From a virus: DNA of 62,285 nucleotides. A program made the translations under genes and the position numbers. Each line of letters starts with the position of its first letter. Positions within the stretch are counted from its first letter, which is position 1. Location of the stretch: IMG/VR virus record IMGVR_UViG_3300022700_000085, positions 1-62,285 of that record; one strand, written 5' to 3'. The notes beneath the pieces are model-generated. The model ran no database searches and was not told the DNA's origin. It was given only the letters and a program-made list of their open reading frames with translations. Positions 8,029-15,187 of this stretch are shown one piece after another.

Positions 8029-8987
8029 AAATTGAATTGGCCCTCCACATAGAAATATGTGGTTGAACTTGGCTATATGCTGGAAACACACGTTAAGAAA
8101 AGAGTACGATGCTTAAGACTTGTTCCAAATGTGGTAAAGAAAAATCTTTAACATCTTTTCATTTTAGAAAAGATTCAAAGAAATACCGCAATGAATGTAA
8201 AAAATGTTTAAAACTGTTGCAAACTGCACACAGATATAATATAACATTCAAGCAAGCAGCAAGATATTATGAGCAATCTCATTGTATGTGTTGTGGGGTT
8301 GAGTTCGCAATGAAACCTAAGCAAAAACATCTACACCATGTAGATAATAAAATGCGAGGTGTTGTATGCAAGGATTGTAATATCTTGTTAAGACAGGAAA
8401 CAACAAATGATTTACATCGTTTAAAATCCTGTTTATCTTTTATGGGAAAGCAACGTGAAAATCTCTTTTATAGTGTCAATCAGCAGGGAAGCCGACGCGA
8501 TGGAAAGCTATGTGGCCCCTCAACGACTAAACGCCGAGTACCTTACTATTCTCTTGAAGGTTTACATGTTTGTAAAACTTGTCAAAAGGCACTCCCAGTT
8601 GATAAATTTTATAAAGTAAAAAATACACAAGGAATTCTAAAACCTATAACATCTTGCAAATCGTGTTATATTATTTATTGTAAATCAAAACAATATAACT
8701 TAACACCTGAGCAAGTAAATTTTCTTCGATCAAAGACAAACTGTGATTGTTGTGGTTCAGAATTTCAAAAATTTGAACCTTATATTCATCATGTTGATGA
8801 TTGTGTATTAGGTTCTGTTTGTCGATTGTGTAATTTATTTTTAGAACAAGAAACCGATCAAGTAAGACACAGGCTTATTTCCTGTGTTAAATGGATAGAA
8901 GGTAGTGATGTAGTCTGAACTGTATGGAGACATACAGAGGTGAACAGAAATGATTCACCCCTCACATAAGTGAGAGTAACAAAATTG
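8029..8987 (+). ncRNA. Group I self-splicing intron 1 in the capsid gene
   Basis: 959 nt. P1: 8026-8030 with 8037-8041, with U-G at the splice site. P2: CCACATA/TATGTGG at 8045-8062 with a GAAA loop. P3: 8067-8073 with 8533-8539. P4: 8078-8083 with 8480-8485, formed by the GCTGG (P) and AATCAGCAGG (Q) elements. P7: GACTA 8525-8529 (in TCAACGACTA, R element) with TAGTC 8911-8915 (S). P9: CTGTATG/CATACAG at 8920-8937. The intron ends in G8987. P10 can form between AATT at 8035-8038 and AATT at 8988-8991. Excision joins exon 1 to exon 2 in frame. The endonuclease frame lies in L5, continues through Q, R and P3, and ends in S. Confidence 0.9.
8109..8918 (+). CDS. Two-domain endonuclease VII-like HNH homing endonuclease (intron 1)
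   Basis: 269 residues. Two copies of an endonuclease VII-like zinc/HNH fold follow each other. Copy 1 has CSKCGKEK and CKKCL, then CMCCGVEF, the histidine pair in HLHHVDN and CKDCNILL. Copy 2 has CKTCQKAL and CKSCY, then CDCCGSEF, IHHVDD and CRLCNLFLEQE. Both keep the His-His and Cys-Asn residues expected for a beta-beta-alpha-metal nuclease. The linker, near residues 124-145, is translated from the ribozyme Q, R and P3 segments, and the stop lies in the S element. Such intron proteins cut intron-less alleles and spread the intron. Separate translation from the ATG at 8109 (AAGAAAAGAG upstream) is likely. Confidence 0.88.
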   Translation: MLKTCSKCGKEKSLTSFHFRKDSKKYRNECKKCLKLLQTAHRYNITFKQAARYYEQSHCMCCGVEFAMKPKQKHLHHVDNKMRGVVCKDCNILLRQETTNDLHRLKSCLSFMGKQRENLFYSVNQQGSRRDGKLCGPSTTKRRVPYYSLEGLHVCKTCQKALPVDKFYKVKNTQGILKPITSCKSCYIIYCKSKQYNLTPEQVNFLRSKTNCDCCGSEFQKFEPYIHHVDDCVLGSVCRLCNLFLEQETDQVRHRLISCVKWIEGSDVV

Positions 8988-9042
8988 AATTCCCGAGATC
9001 TGGGCACAAGAAAGTCTGGCTCTGCTCGAAGAAAATATGGTT
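8988..9042 (+). CDS. Major capsid protein, exon 2 (55-nt exon)
   Basis: After the split Leu codon it encodes IPEIWAQESLALLEENMV, the usual N-terminal helix of phage capsid proteins of this group. It starts after the terminal G of intron 1 and ends at U9042, which pairs with G9050 in P1 of intron 2 (GGUU with GACC). The frame hits TGA shortly after 9042 if unspliced. Exons 1 and 2 total 93 nt, exactly 31 codons. Confidence 0.87.
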
Positions 9043-9983
9043 CAAAAATGACCGGACCCTGTCACTAGTAATAGTGACATGAAAACGCAACAAATTGCTG
9101 GAACAGCCCGCTAGGCAAGAGGTACGAGGATGAAGTGTCGCAGATGTAAAAATGACAAAGATTTGTCAATGTTCTATAAGCACAAAAGAACTAAGACTGG
9201 TCATGAATATATCTGCAAGCCATGTAGAAATTTACTTCATAATGCTAGGATATATGGAATATCTGAATGGTTTATTGAATATCTATATTCACATGAACAA
9301 TGTATGTGTTGTGATGAAATGTTTACAAGTAATAAAGATAGACATATTCATCACAATGATCAAGGCGTCCAAGGTCTTATTTGTATTCATTGTAATTATA
9401 TTCTTGGTCAAGAGACCGAAGAAGATTTACAAAGAATAGAAAAAGCTTTGATATACATGAAATCATCCCGTGACAATCTTCTTGATAGGGTCAATCAGCA
9501 GGTAGAGCCTCAGAGAATTGGAAAGGTATTTAATTTTACTGAGGAATCTTCAGAGAATAGAGGTTGCGAATCCCAGACATGCTCTCAATGCAAAAGATAT
9601 TTAACAATGAACTCTTTTCGCACACAACATAAAGTGTATAGAAAAGTTTGTTGGGATTGCAAGAGAAGTAATGAAAGGCTATTACATTCAAAACAAGCAA
9701 AAGAAGCAAGGAATAAAGCTTCAAATTGTGCTTGTTGCGATTGTGAACTGATTAAGAAGTATTTACATCATATAGGTACCACCGTGTTTGGTGTTGTATG
9801 CAATAGATGTAGTCAACTTCTTGGCGATGAATCAGAACAACGCAAGATGCAGTTGTTAGCCTGCAAGCTGTGGATAGAAGATAACCACAGTTGGGATTAT
9901 GGTTTATTCCGACCTACATGGAAACATGTAGAGTGTGGCAGAAATGACCACACCCGTGAAACGGTGGCACGGTAACAAATGTG
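9043..9983 (+). ncRNA. Group I self-splicing intron 2 in the capsid gene
   Basis: 941 nt. P1: exon GGUU 9039-9042 with GACC 9050-9053. P2: GTCACTA/TAGTGAC at 9061-9078 with a GTAA loop. P3: CGCAAC 9086-9091 with GTTGCG 9563-9568. P4: 9096-9101 with 9495-9500 (GCTGG and AATCAGCAGG again). P7: GAATA 9555-9559 with TATTC 9905-9909. P9: CTACATG/CATGTAG at 9914-9931 with a GAAA loop. The last base is G9983. Compared with intron 1, P7 shows a paired change (C-G to A-T), a covariation supporting the model. The endonuclease frame starts in L5 and overlaps every core element 3' of it. Confidence 0.88.
9130..9975 (+). CDS. Two-domain endonuclease VII-like HNH homing endonuclease (intron 2)
   Basis: 281 residues, clearly homologous to the intron 1 protein along its whole length. 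Domain 1 has CRRCKND and CKPCR, CMCCDEMF, RHIHHNDQ and CIHCNYILGQE. Domain 2 has CSQCKRY and CWDCK, CACCDCEL, YLHHIG and CNRCSQLLGDE, so the Asn after the last zinc Cys pair is Ser and the Asp after the His pair is Gly; this domain may bind DNA without cutting. The linker VNQQ lies on the Q element, as in intron 1. The last 25 residues are translated from S, P9 and the following hairpins and match nothing in the sister protein. GGTACGAGG precedes the ATG. Confidence 0.86.
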   Translation: MKCRRCKNDKDLSMFYKHKRTKTGHEYICKPCRNLLHNARIYGISEWFIEYLYSHEQCMCCDEMFTSNKDRHIHHNDQGVQGLICIHCNYILGQETEEDLQRIEKALIYMKSSRDNLLDRVNQQVEPQRIGKVFNFTEESSENRGCESQTCSQCKRYLTMNSFRTQHKVYRKVCWDCKRSNERLLHSKQAKEARNKASNCACCDCELIKKYLHHIGTTVFGVVCNRCSQLLGDESEQRKMQLLACKLWIEDNHSWDYGLFRPTWKHVECGRNDHTRETVAR

Positions 9984-11306
9984 ATGGCCAACTTGGTCCA
10001 CCGCGACTTTTCTCCCGCAGTCGCTAGTTATGGTGATGTAGTTAATACTCGCCGACCTAGTGAGTTCTCTATTCGACGTAAAGCACAATCGGATAGTGTT
10101 GATAATCAGGATGCGCAAAGCACAAACGTGCAGGTTCCGTTGAATCAGCATGTTTATGTTTCATTCACAGTCAAGGACGAAGAAGCCAGTATGTCTTTCA
10201 AAGAATTGGTTGAATATTACATGCAGCCCGCTTCAATGGAAATGGGCCGTGCTGTTGATCGTGTTCTACTCGGTCAGGTGCATGAATTCCTAGATGAGCG
10301 AGCTGGTAAGCTTGCTACTATGTCTTCATCCAATGCTAAAGAATATGTGCTGGATGGTCGTGAAGTTATGAATACGAACAAGGCTTACCCCACTGGGCGT
10401 AATCTTGTTATCAGTCCACAGGCTGAAACTGAGATGCTCAAGACTGAGCTGTTTATTGCTGCTGAAAAGCGTGGCGATATGGGCACCGCTCTTGAGGAAG
10501 CACGTCTCGGTCGTATTCTCGGTTATGATGTTTATATGGATCAGAACGTGCCTTATGTAGCACTTTCTGGTGCTGATATTAATACCTTGAATCATGCTGG
10601 CGGTGCTAGCGCTGGTGACACTGGTAATAAGGCTTGCACAAGTACTGATGAAGTCACCAATGGTGAATTCGTCTGGTTCACAGGTGAAGGTCAGCCACAT
10701 GTAATCAGTGCTCATACTGGGTCAGGTTCAACCACCGGTGTTACACTAGTTGATGCGTATGATTACGATGTTTCAGCTAATGCCGTTGGCTACGCTTTCA
10801 ATGCCTGTGCAGTTGACTTAAGTGGTCACACCAGTGCAAATAGCAGCATCACTGCTTACGGTGCTGGCTATGATAAGAAAATCCGTTTGGATAATTGTAC
10901 AGCTAATAAGAAACCTGTTCAGGGTCAATTGTTAGCTTTTGGTACTGGTAATAGTCGAAATACCTACACGATTATTCAGGTTGAGTCCGTAAACACAACT
11001 TGTTGTTATGTGTGGTTAGATCGTCCTCTTGACGCAGCAATCAGTAATGATGATGACGCATTCCCAGGACCGCATGGTTCAATGTGTATGGGTTTCCACC
11101 GCGATGCGTTGGCTCTCGTCAACCGTCCGCTGGCTCTGCCGAATCAGTCATTTGGTGTGCAGTCTGGTGTTGGTTCTTATAATAACCTGTCAATGCGTGT
11201 TGCTATGCAATACGATATTAGTTCACAGGGTACTGTCGTAACCCTAGACATGCTGATGGGTGTTAAGGTGCTTGACAGCAATCTCGGTGTGTTACTCTTG
11301 GCGTAA
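9984..11306 (+). CDS. Major capsid protein, exon 3 (main coding part)
   Basis: Spliced product: 7991-8028, 8988-9042 and 9984-11306, 471 residues. Exon 3 starts after G9983 with MANLVHRDFSPAVASYGD, joining directly to LLEENMV. The text then runs VVNTRRPSEFSIRRKAQ and FKELVEYYMQPASMEMGRAVD, the pattern of P22-like/HK97-fold capsid proteins that begin with an IWA...LLEENMVMANLVHRDF segment. An insertion rich in Gly, Thr and Asn in the middle (about residues 240-330 of the spliced protein) may be an extra surface domain. The GTG at 9981 in the same frame belongs to the intron end and is not a start. A strong terminator-like hairpin follows the gene. Confidence 0.92.
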   Translation: MANLVHRDFSPAVASYGDVVNTRRPSEFSIRRKAQSDSVDNQDAQSTNVQVPLNQHVYVSFTVKDEEASMSFKELVEYYMQPASMEMGRAVDRVLLGQVHEFLDERAGKLATMSSSNAKEYVLDGREVMNTNKAYPTGRNLVISPQAETEMLKTELFIAAEKRGDMGTALEEARLGRILGYDVYMDQNVPYVALSGADINTLNHAGGASAGDTGNKACTSTDEVTNGEFVWFTGEGQPHVISAHTGSGSTTGVTLVDAYDYDVSANAVGYAFNACAVDLSGHTSANSSITAYGAGYDKKIRLDNCTANKKPVQGQLLAFGTGNSRNTYTIIQVESVNTTCCYVWLDRPLDAAISNDDDAFPGPHGSMCMGFHRDALALVNRPLALPNQSFGVQSGVGSYNNLSMRVAMQYDISSQGTVVTLDMLMGVKVLDSNLGVLLLA

Positions 11307-11318
11307 GTTTAATCTTGT

Positions 11319-11350
11319 CTCAGCGGGTGCTTAGCACCCGCTGAGCTTTT
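11319..11350 (+). terminator. Terminator-like hairpin after the capsid gene
   Basis: Perfect 12-bp stem (11319-11330 with 11334-11345), three-base loop TTA, followed by CTTTTT. It lies 13 bases after the capsid stop and before the ribosome site of the next gene, so it probably reduces read-through after the abundant capsid message or protects its 3' end. Confidence 0.85.
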
Positions 11351-11364
11351 TCTAGGAGTATAAT

Positions 11365-11649
11365 ATGGCAGACAGGTTTTTTGCTGATGCTACAATCCCG
11401 CCCGTTGGATACAGGCAACTTACTAATCTAAGTTCTGCTATTGGCATTCAAATTGGTGATGGTCGAGTAGCTTTGATCCAAGCACTAAATCAGAATATTA
11501 GATGGAGAGATGATGGCACAAACCCTACTGCTAGTGTTGGTATGCGTCTTCATGCTGGTGAATCTTTTTTATATACAGGTGATCTTCGCGCCATCCGATT
11601 CATCGAAGAAAGTGCTGGAGCAGAAATAAATATAAGTGTGTATCAATGA
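11365..11649 (+). CDS. Small beta-rich virion protein
   Basis: 94 residues starting at ATG after CTAGGAG. The segment IRWRDDGTNPTASVGMRLHAGESFLYTGDLRAIRFIEESAGAE is beta-rich; RWRDDGT..P...G....AG..F.Y.GDL.A.RFI recurs in small proteins of many siphophages between capsid and tail genes. The exact role is unknown; a head-tail interface or decoration protein is likely from position. It overlaps the next gene by four bases. Confidence 0.6.
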   Translation: MADRFFADATIPPVGYRQLTNLSSAIGIQIGDGRVALIQALNQNIRWRDDGTNPTASVGMRLHAGESFLYTGDLRAIRFIEESAGAEINISVYQ

Positions 11650-12347
11650 AAAAAGTCACACCGATGAGGCATCTCAACCCTTTTGTTCCACTAAGTGAGA
11701 GCACAGGGAAACTTGAAAAACGTGAAAACGTTTACACTTTATTACAGTTAAGTGTGATAGCTGATGAAATCGGAAACTTTAATCATAGTATTTCTAGTTT
11801 TATTGAAATTGATTATGACGTAGAAGTACATAATAATCATGGCAGTGATCCTTCTTCACAAACGTTGAATTTTCTTTCTTCTGTTAATCAAATAATGAAC
11901 AAAGAAAGAAGTTTAACTTCAAATATTTCTTTGTCTAGTCATGTTCACATTTCGTTAGATGGTTATCATCCAGCTAATGAATTACATGTCACAGCTAATG
12001 AAAGTGTTTCAGTCGGCCAACCTGTTTATATATCATCAAATAACACTGTAAACCTTGCTGACGCTGATTCAACATTAACTTCTTCTGTTGTAGGTTTAAT
12101 AAAAACAGTTGCTACACAAAATGAAGAAACGATAGTTTTGACGGAAGGAAGTTTAACACAAAATGATTGGACTTCAGTCATTGGTGCTGCTAATTTGACA
12201 CCGGGGAGCATTTATTATTTAGATACAGAAAAAGGTAGTATGAATACTTCCCCACCGATTGAGGATGATGATGTTATAGTTAGTTTAGGGGTAGCCGTTA
12301 CAAACAAGAAGTTTGATATCGAAATAAATGAAGTGGCAGTGTTATGA
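11646..12347 (+). CDS. Head fibre-like protein with a module shared with tail-fibre genes
   Basis: 233 residues. The N-terminal half is low in recognisable motifs but holds Ser-Leu-Thr type repeats (NISLSSHVHISL). The C-terminal 110 residues (ESVSVGQPVYISSNNTVNLA, VVGLIKTVA, TPGSIYYLD and VSLGVAV) form a module that reappears in the proteins at 50139-50603 and 50606-51088, in the order VGQPVY, N-LA, VVGL, W-x-x-x-x-G, YYL and a final lVG-A. Such modules are typical of phage fibre or decoration proteins. It overlaps both neighbours by four bases, so it belongs to the head-completion operon. Confidence 0.6.
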   Translation: MKKVTPMRHLNPFVPLSESTGKLEKRENVYTLLQLSVIADEIGNFNHSISSFIEIDYDVEVHNNHGSDPSSQTLNFLSSVNQIMNKERSLTSNISLSSHVHISLDGYHPANELHVTANESVSVGQPVYISSNNTVNLADADSTLTSSVVGLIKTVATQNEETIVLTEGSLTQNDWTSVIGAANLTPGSIYYLDTEKGSMNTSPPIEDDDVIVSLGVAVTNKKFDIEINEVAVL

Positions 12348-12592
12348 TAAATTATGCAGACTTTTTCAAAGATTTTGGGCCTTTAATCGGTGTTATTTTG
12401 TTCTTTATTTGGCGTGACTGGAAGCGCGAAGAAGATTTAGTTAATCGTGTGAAAGCTTTAGAAGATTTTCAACAATCAACTTTGCTTGAACTAAGTAAAA
12501 AAAGTAATGAAGTAATCCAATCAAATACACAACAATTAAAATGGATGACAAATATAGTTACACATTGTCAATCAGGGCAGAAAAATGGTTAG
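12344..12592 (+). CDS. Small membrane-anchored coiled-coil protein (holin-like)
   Basis: 82 residues. One hydrophobic segment (FGPLIGVILFFIWRDW, residues 11-26) is followed by a charged helix (KREEDLVNRVKALEDFQQ) likely to form a coiled coil. The topology resembles small phage holin-like or XhlA-like proteins. No lysin is next to it, so a lysis role is a guess. The start overlaps the previous stop (ATGATAA). Confidence 0.6.
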   Translation: MINYADFFKDFGPLIGVILFFIWRDWKREEDLVNRVKALEDFQQSTLLELSKKSNEVIQSNTQQLKWMTNIVTHCQSGQKNG

Positions 12593-13088
12593 ACCTAATT
12601 ATAACTTGATCCGATTCATTCGACGTAATATTAGAATGATGAAAAAGGATTATGGAAGCCCTATAACAATATATAAGTTAAATGGCACAACAACCAATGT
12701 TAAAACAGGGGTAAAAACAGTAGATCGAGATTCTATTTTTGTTCGTCGGGCCGTAGTTTTACCTAATCATTTAACAAGAGAACAAATACAATCCATTTCA
12801 CTTATTTCAGCTAACAAAAAGATTGTTCAAGGAGGCGCTTTTGATCCTGGTAGGCGGCGTTTCATCATTGACAGGAGTGACGTGCCAAATTGGGAATTAG
12901 CTCAAGATGATTGGCTTGTTTATGATGGAAAAAGATTCGATATAAAAACTATTGATGATTTTGAACAAAATACTGCTTGGTATATTGTCGCCAAAGAAAT
13001 AGAGGGTGTAACACCTGAACAAGATAGATATGGTTATCCAAACCATCACATAGATTTTGATCAAACAATTAATTATACGGTGGCATAA
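12585..13088 (+). CDS. Head closure/head-tail joining protein
   Basis: 167 residues. The layout (ITIYKLNGTTTNVKTGVKT near the start, RRFIIDRSDVPNWELAQDDWLVYDGKRFDI in the middle, then WYIVAKEI) follows phage stopper proteins, where a beta barrel carries a phrase such as D-x-x-x-x-G-x-x-Y-x-I. It lies between the connector/capsid block and the tail terminator, as expected. The family is inferred from position and pattern only. Confidence 0.65.
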   Translation: MVRPNYNLIRFIRRNIRMMKKDYGSPITIYKLNGTTTNVKTGVKTVDRDSIFVRRAVVLPNHLTREQIQSISLISANKKIVQGGAFDPGRRRFIIDRSDVPNWELAQDDWLVYDGKRFDIKTIDDFEQNTAWYIVAKEIEGVTPEQDRYGYPNHHIDFDQTINYTVA

Positions 13089-13576
13089 TGGAAAACCTAC
13101 CTAGATGGATATTTGCATCAGTTGCTTGGCATTTTAAAGAAATAGCTGATAATAACAATATCCCTTTATTTATTGAAGGTATTGACGAACGTGAAAGTGA
13201 AGATTCTGAGCAAGACCATGTTGAGTTAAGGCTAACAGGCCCGATTATAAAAGAAGTCAGCAAAGATTATTATACATTTGATACTGTTGTTAACTTTCTT
13301 GTGACTAATTTGATGTCAATGTCTGGTAATAACGCATATAAAATAATTGATTGGTGTGGAATCCTTGCTTATGAAATGAATAAACCATTACCTATTTATA
13401 AATATGGTTCTGGACCGGATGATGATGACAGTTTAATAAAATGTATGCAAGTTAAAAAGAATAAATCTAGCTCTGTTAAAATATTTCATTTTGGTCAAAT
13501 TGACAAAACAAGTAGAATACGTCAATCGGAGATTGATGCTAGTTATGAAATGGATATTAAATTAAATGAAGTTTAG
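13088..13576 (+). CDS. Tail terminator/tail completion protein
   Basis: 162 residues. The protein begins with an N-terminal helix (LPRWIFASVAWHFKEIADN), has a central beta sheet (HVELRLTGPIIKEVSKDYYTF) and ends IFHFGQIDKTSRIRQSEIDASYEMDI, a pattern seen in siphophage tail terminators encoded just before the tail tube. These form a hexameric ring that ends tail polymerisation and docks to the head. It overlaps the upstream gene by one base. Confidence 0.65.
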   Translation: MENLPRWIFASVAWHFKEIADNNNIPLFIEGIDERESEDSEQDHVELRLTGPIIKEVSKDYYTFDTVVNFLVTNLMSMSGNNAYKIIDWCGILAYEMNKPLPIYKYGSGPDDDDSLIKCMQVKKNKSSSVKIFHFGQIDKTSRIRQSEIDASYEMDIKLNEV

Positions 13577-13701
13577 ATTCTCGCGCGGAAGAGAATCATA
13601 ACCAGTTATACTGGTGTTTACCGCTTTTGCGGGTCTCATATTAAAAGTATTTATAATCGCGGATTAAATACTTCTTTTGAAATCAAATAGGAGAATCTAT
13701 A
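13576..13701 (+). promoter_or_regulatory. Four consecutive RNA hairpins before the tail tube gene
   Basis: Stems: GATTCTC/GAGAATC (13576-13597), ACCAG/CTGGT (13601-13615), CCGC/GCGG with a TTTT loop (13621-13632), and AAGTATTTA/TAAATACTT (13645-13673) followed by C and TTTT. There is no frame in this space. AGGAG lies before the ATG at 13702. The last stem may end transcripts from the head operon, and the whole array could stabilise the abundant tail-tube message; both are inference. Confidence 0.6.
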
Positions 13702-14457
13702 ATGGCTCGAATTGAACTAAGAGATGTTTCCATCTATATACAAGATGGTTTAAGCGGCAGCGCTAATCTTAGTGCTAACGCAACTGTAAATGATGCAACA
13801 ATTAATATTAACACTGTTAATTTAAATACCAGTGATACAGAGCTTGTTCCTGTCGGTGCTCGTTTGACAATTAACGGCGAAGACGCAAACACAGTTCATA
13901 CTGTTACTGCTCGTGATCCTTCTGATAATAGCCCTACCACTTGTGTCACTATTAGTCCTGTCGTTGGTTCTGGTAATTACAATAGTGGGAATGCTGAAGG
14001 GTCAATCACTTTTTACCCTCAACGTGTGATGGTGCAAATAGGTGAAGGGAATCTTACTTGGTCTGAGACCAAAGAATATGAATATTTGACTGAACGTGGT
14101 GACCTCGATACAGTTAAAGAAGCTAATGAACAACCTGTTGAAATGTCGCTAGATTTTGTTTATGAATACATTAAAACAGAATCCGGTCAAGATATCACCC
14201 CCGTTGATGCCTTGAAACAAAAAGGCGAAGCAGACGAATGGGTAACTAGTGCTGATGATCAATGCGAGCCATATGCTGTGGATGTATTGGCTAAGCATTG
14301 TGTTCCATGTGGTACTGATCAAGATGAAGACGTTTTATTTACTGATTTCCGATATGAAAGTTTGGATTTTGATGTAGGCGAAGCAACTATATCTGTTTCT
14401 GGCAGATGTAATGTTAGTGAACCTACAGTCACTCGCTCTGATGATGCAGAGTGTTAA
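13702..14457 (+). CDS. Major tail tube protein
   Basis: 251 residues. The protein opens with ARIELRDVSIYIQDGLSG and continues with a duplicated beta architecture; the end RYESLDFDVGEATISVSGRCNV closes the fold. A long N-terminal insertion (about residues 20-110) with Asn/Thr-rich strands looks like an added beta domain. It is set off by hairpins on both sides and lies between the tail terminator and chaperone genes, the standard place of the tail tube gene in siphophages. It polymerises into the tube around the tape measure. Confidence 0.8.
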   Translation: MARIELRDVSIYIQDGLSGSANLSANATVNDATININTVNLNTSDTELVPVGARLTINGEDANTVHTVTARDPSDNSPTTCVTISPVVGSGNYNSGNAEGSITFYPQRVMVQIGEGNLTWSETKEYEYLTERGDLDTVKEANEQPVEMSLDFVYEYIKTESGQDITPVDALKQKGEADEWVTSADDQCEPYAVDVLAKHCVPCGTDQDEDVLFTDFRYESLDFDVGEATISVSGRCNVSEPTVTRSDDAEC

Positions 14458-14463
14458 TTGATA

Positions 14464-14510
14464 ATCAGTGGCAGGGGTCATTTCATGGCCCCTGCTAGCT
14501 GATGTTATTT
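14464..14510 (+). terminator. Hairpin after the tail tube gene
   Basis: GCAGGGG (14471-14477) pairs with CCCCTGC (14489-14495), extended by ATCAG (14464-14468) with CTGAT (14499-14503), then GTTATTTT. It lies seven bases after the tail tube stop. It probably attenuates or stabilises, as after the capsid gene. Confidence 0.7.
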
Positions 14511-14525
14511 TAAAGGAGATGTAAA

Positions 14526-14981
14526 ATGAAAATTGGTGGAGTAGAAGTACAAACCAGCGAAGAAATTTTAGTTCTTCCTCGAAGTTTAGGTGAGGATATT
14601 ATTATTCGTGCAAAGCCGGTAAAAATCAATGAAGAGTTTGAAAAACGAATACCTGAACCTACACCTCCAAATGTAAGAACTAAAAGTGGTTCCGAACCTG
14701 ATTATAGTGATGAAAACTATAAAAAAGCATTAAAAATTAGAAATGAACAACGCCTTAATTTTTTGATTATTAAATCATTGGAACCAAGTGAAATTGAATG
14801 GGAAGAAGTAAATATTGACACTCCGGGCACTTGGTCCAAATGGTCAAAAGAATTAATTGAGGCAGGGATTTCTGAAATTGAGCTTAACCGTATTACTGAT
14901 GCGGTCATGTCTGCTAATTCACTTGATGAAGAAAAAATTGAGGAGGCACGTAAAAGTTTTCTTCATGGTCAGGGGGCGTAA
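14526..14981 (+). CDS. Tail assembly chaperone, short form (gpG-like)
   Basis: 151 residues. It starts at ATG after AAAGGAGATG. The protein is acidic and mostly helical with a conserved-looking middle (LNFLIIKSLEPSEIEWEEV). It lies between the tail tube and tape measure, where lambda gpG analogues are encoded. A G-run at the end of the frame (14972-14976) allows a -1 slip into a second coding frame, which is the hallmark of this gene pair. Confidence 0.8.
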   Translation: MKIGGVEVQTSEEILVLPRSLGEDIIIRAKPVKINEEFEKRIPEPTPPNVRTKSGSEPDYSDENYKKALKIRNEQRLNFLIIKSLEPSEIEWEEVNIDTPGTWSKWSKELIEAGISEIELNRITDAVMSANSLDEEKIEEARKSFLHGQGA

Positions 14982-15187
14982 GTAAAAAAGTCCTCTGGCC
15001 ACCGCACAGGTCAAGTAAATATATAATATGGTTAGCTTGTCAAAAATTCGGTATTCGCCCACCTGGAGTCAAGGAAACTTGGGAAGAATGCGATGTTTTA
15101 ACACAAGCTGATCTTATTGCTTTTTGTCAGACTCAAGAACATTCTGATGCGGAAAAATTTAGCAAGGTGATGCCTAAATTAATATGA
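14526..15187 (+). CDS. Tail assembly chaperone, long -1 frameshift form (gpGT-like)
   Basis: After the GGGGGC run the -1 frame stays open to a TGA at 15185-15187 and reads as real protein: VLWPPHRSSKYIIWLACQKF, then GIRPPGVKETWEECD, VLTQADLIAFCQTQEH and KFSKVMPKLI. The -1 frame is open only from 14954, so the slip must occur between 14954 and 14978; the G-run with GGG in the P site, two codons before the TAA stop, is the best site. The T domain recruits tail tube protein to the tape measure in lambda-like tails. The stop overlaps the next ATG (ATGA at 15184). The exact slip base is inferred. Confidence 0.8.
14972..14978 (+). promoter_or_regulatory. Probable -1 programmed frameshift site (GGGGGCG)
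   Basis: Zero frame reads CAG GGG GCG TAA; after a -1 slip it reads GGG GGC GTA AGT. It is not a perfect X-XXY-YYZ heptamer, because only the P-site codon re-pairs fully, but the stop codon immediately behind it and the conserved coding in the -1 frame support it. Confidence 0.65.

Noticed and set aside
7991-8035. A separate 14-codon peptide ending at TGA 8033
   Set aside because: The stop lies in intron 1; the first 38 nt join in frame to exon 2.
9981-9983. GTG at 9981 as the start of the capsid protein
   Set aside because: It is the last triplet of intron 2 in the same frame; a ribosome site is missing and the true N-terminus is encoded in exons 1 and 2.
12344-12592. Firm holin/lysis cassette assignment
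   Set aside because: Only one hydrophobic helix and no endolysin beside it; kept as holin-like candidate.
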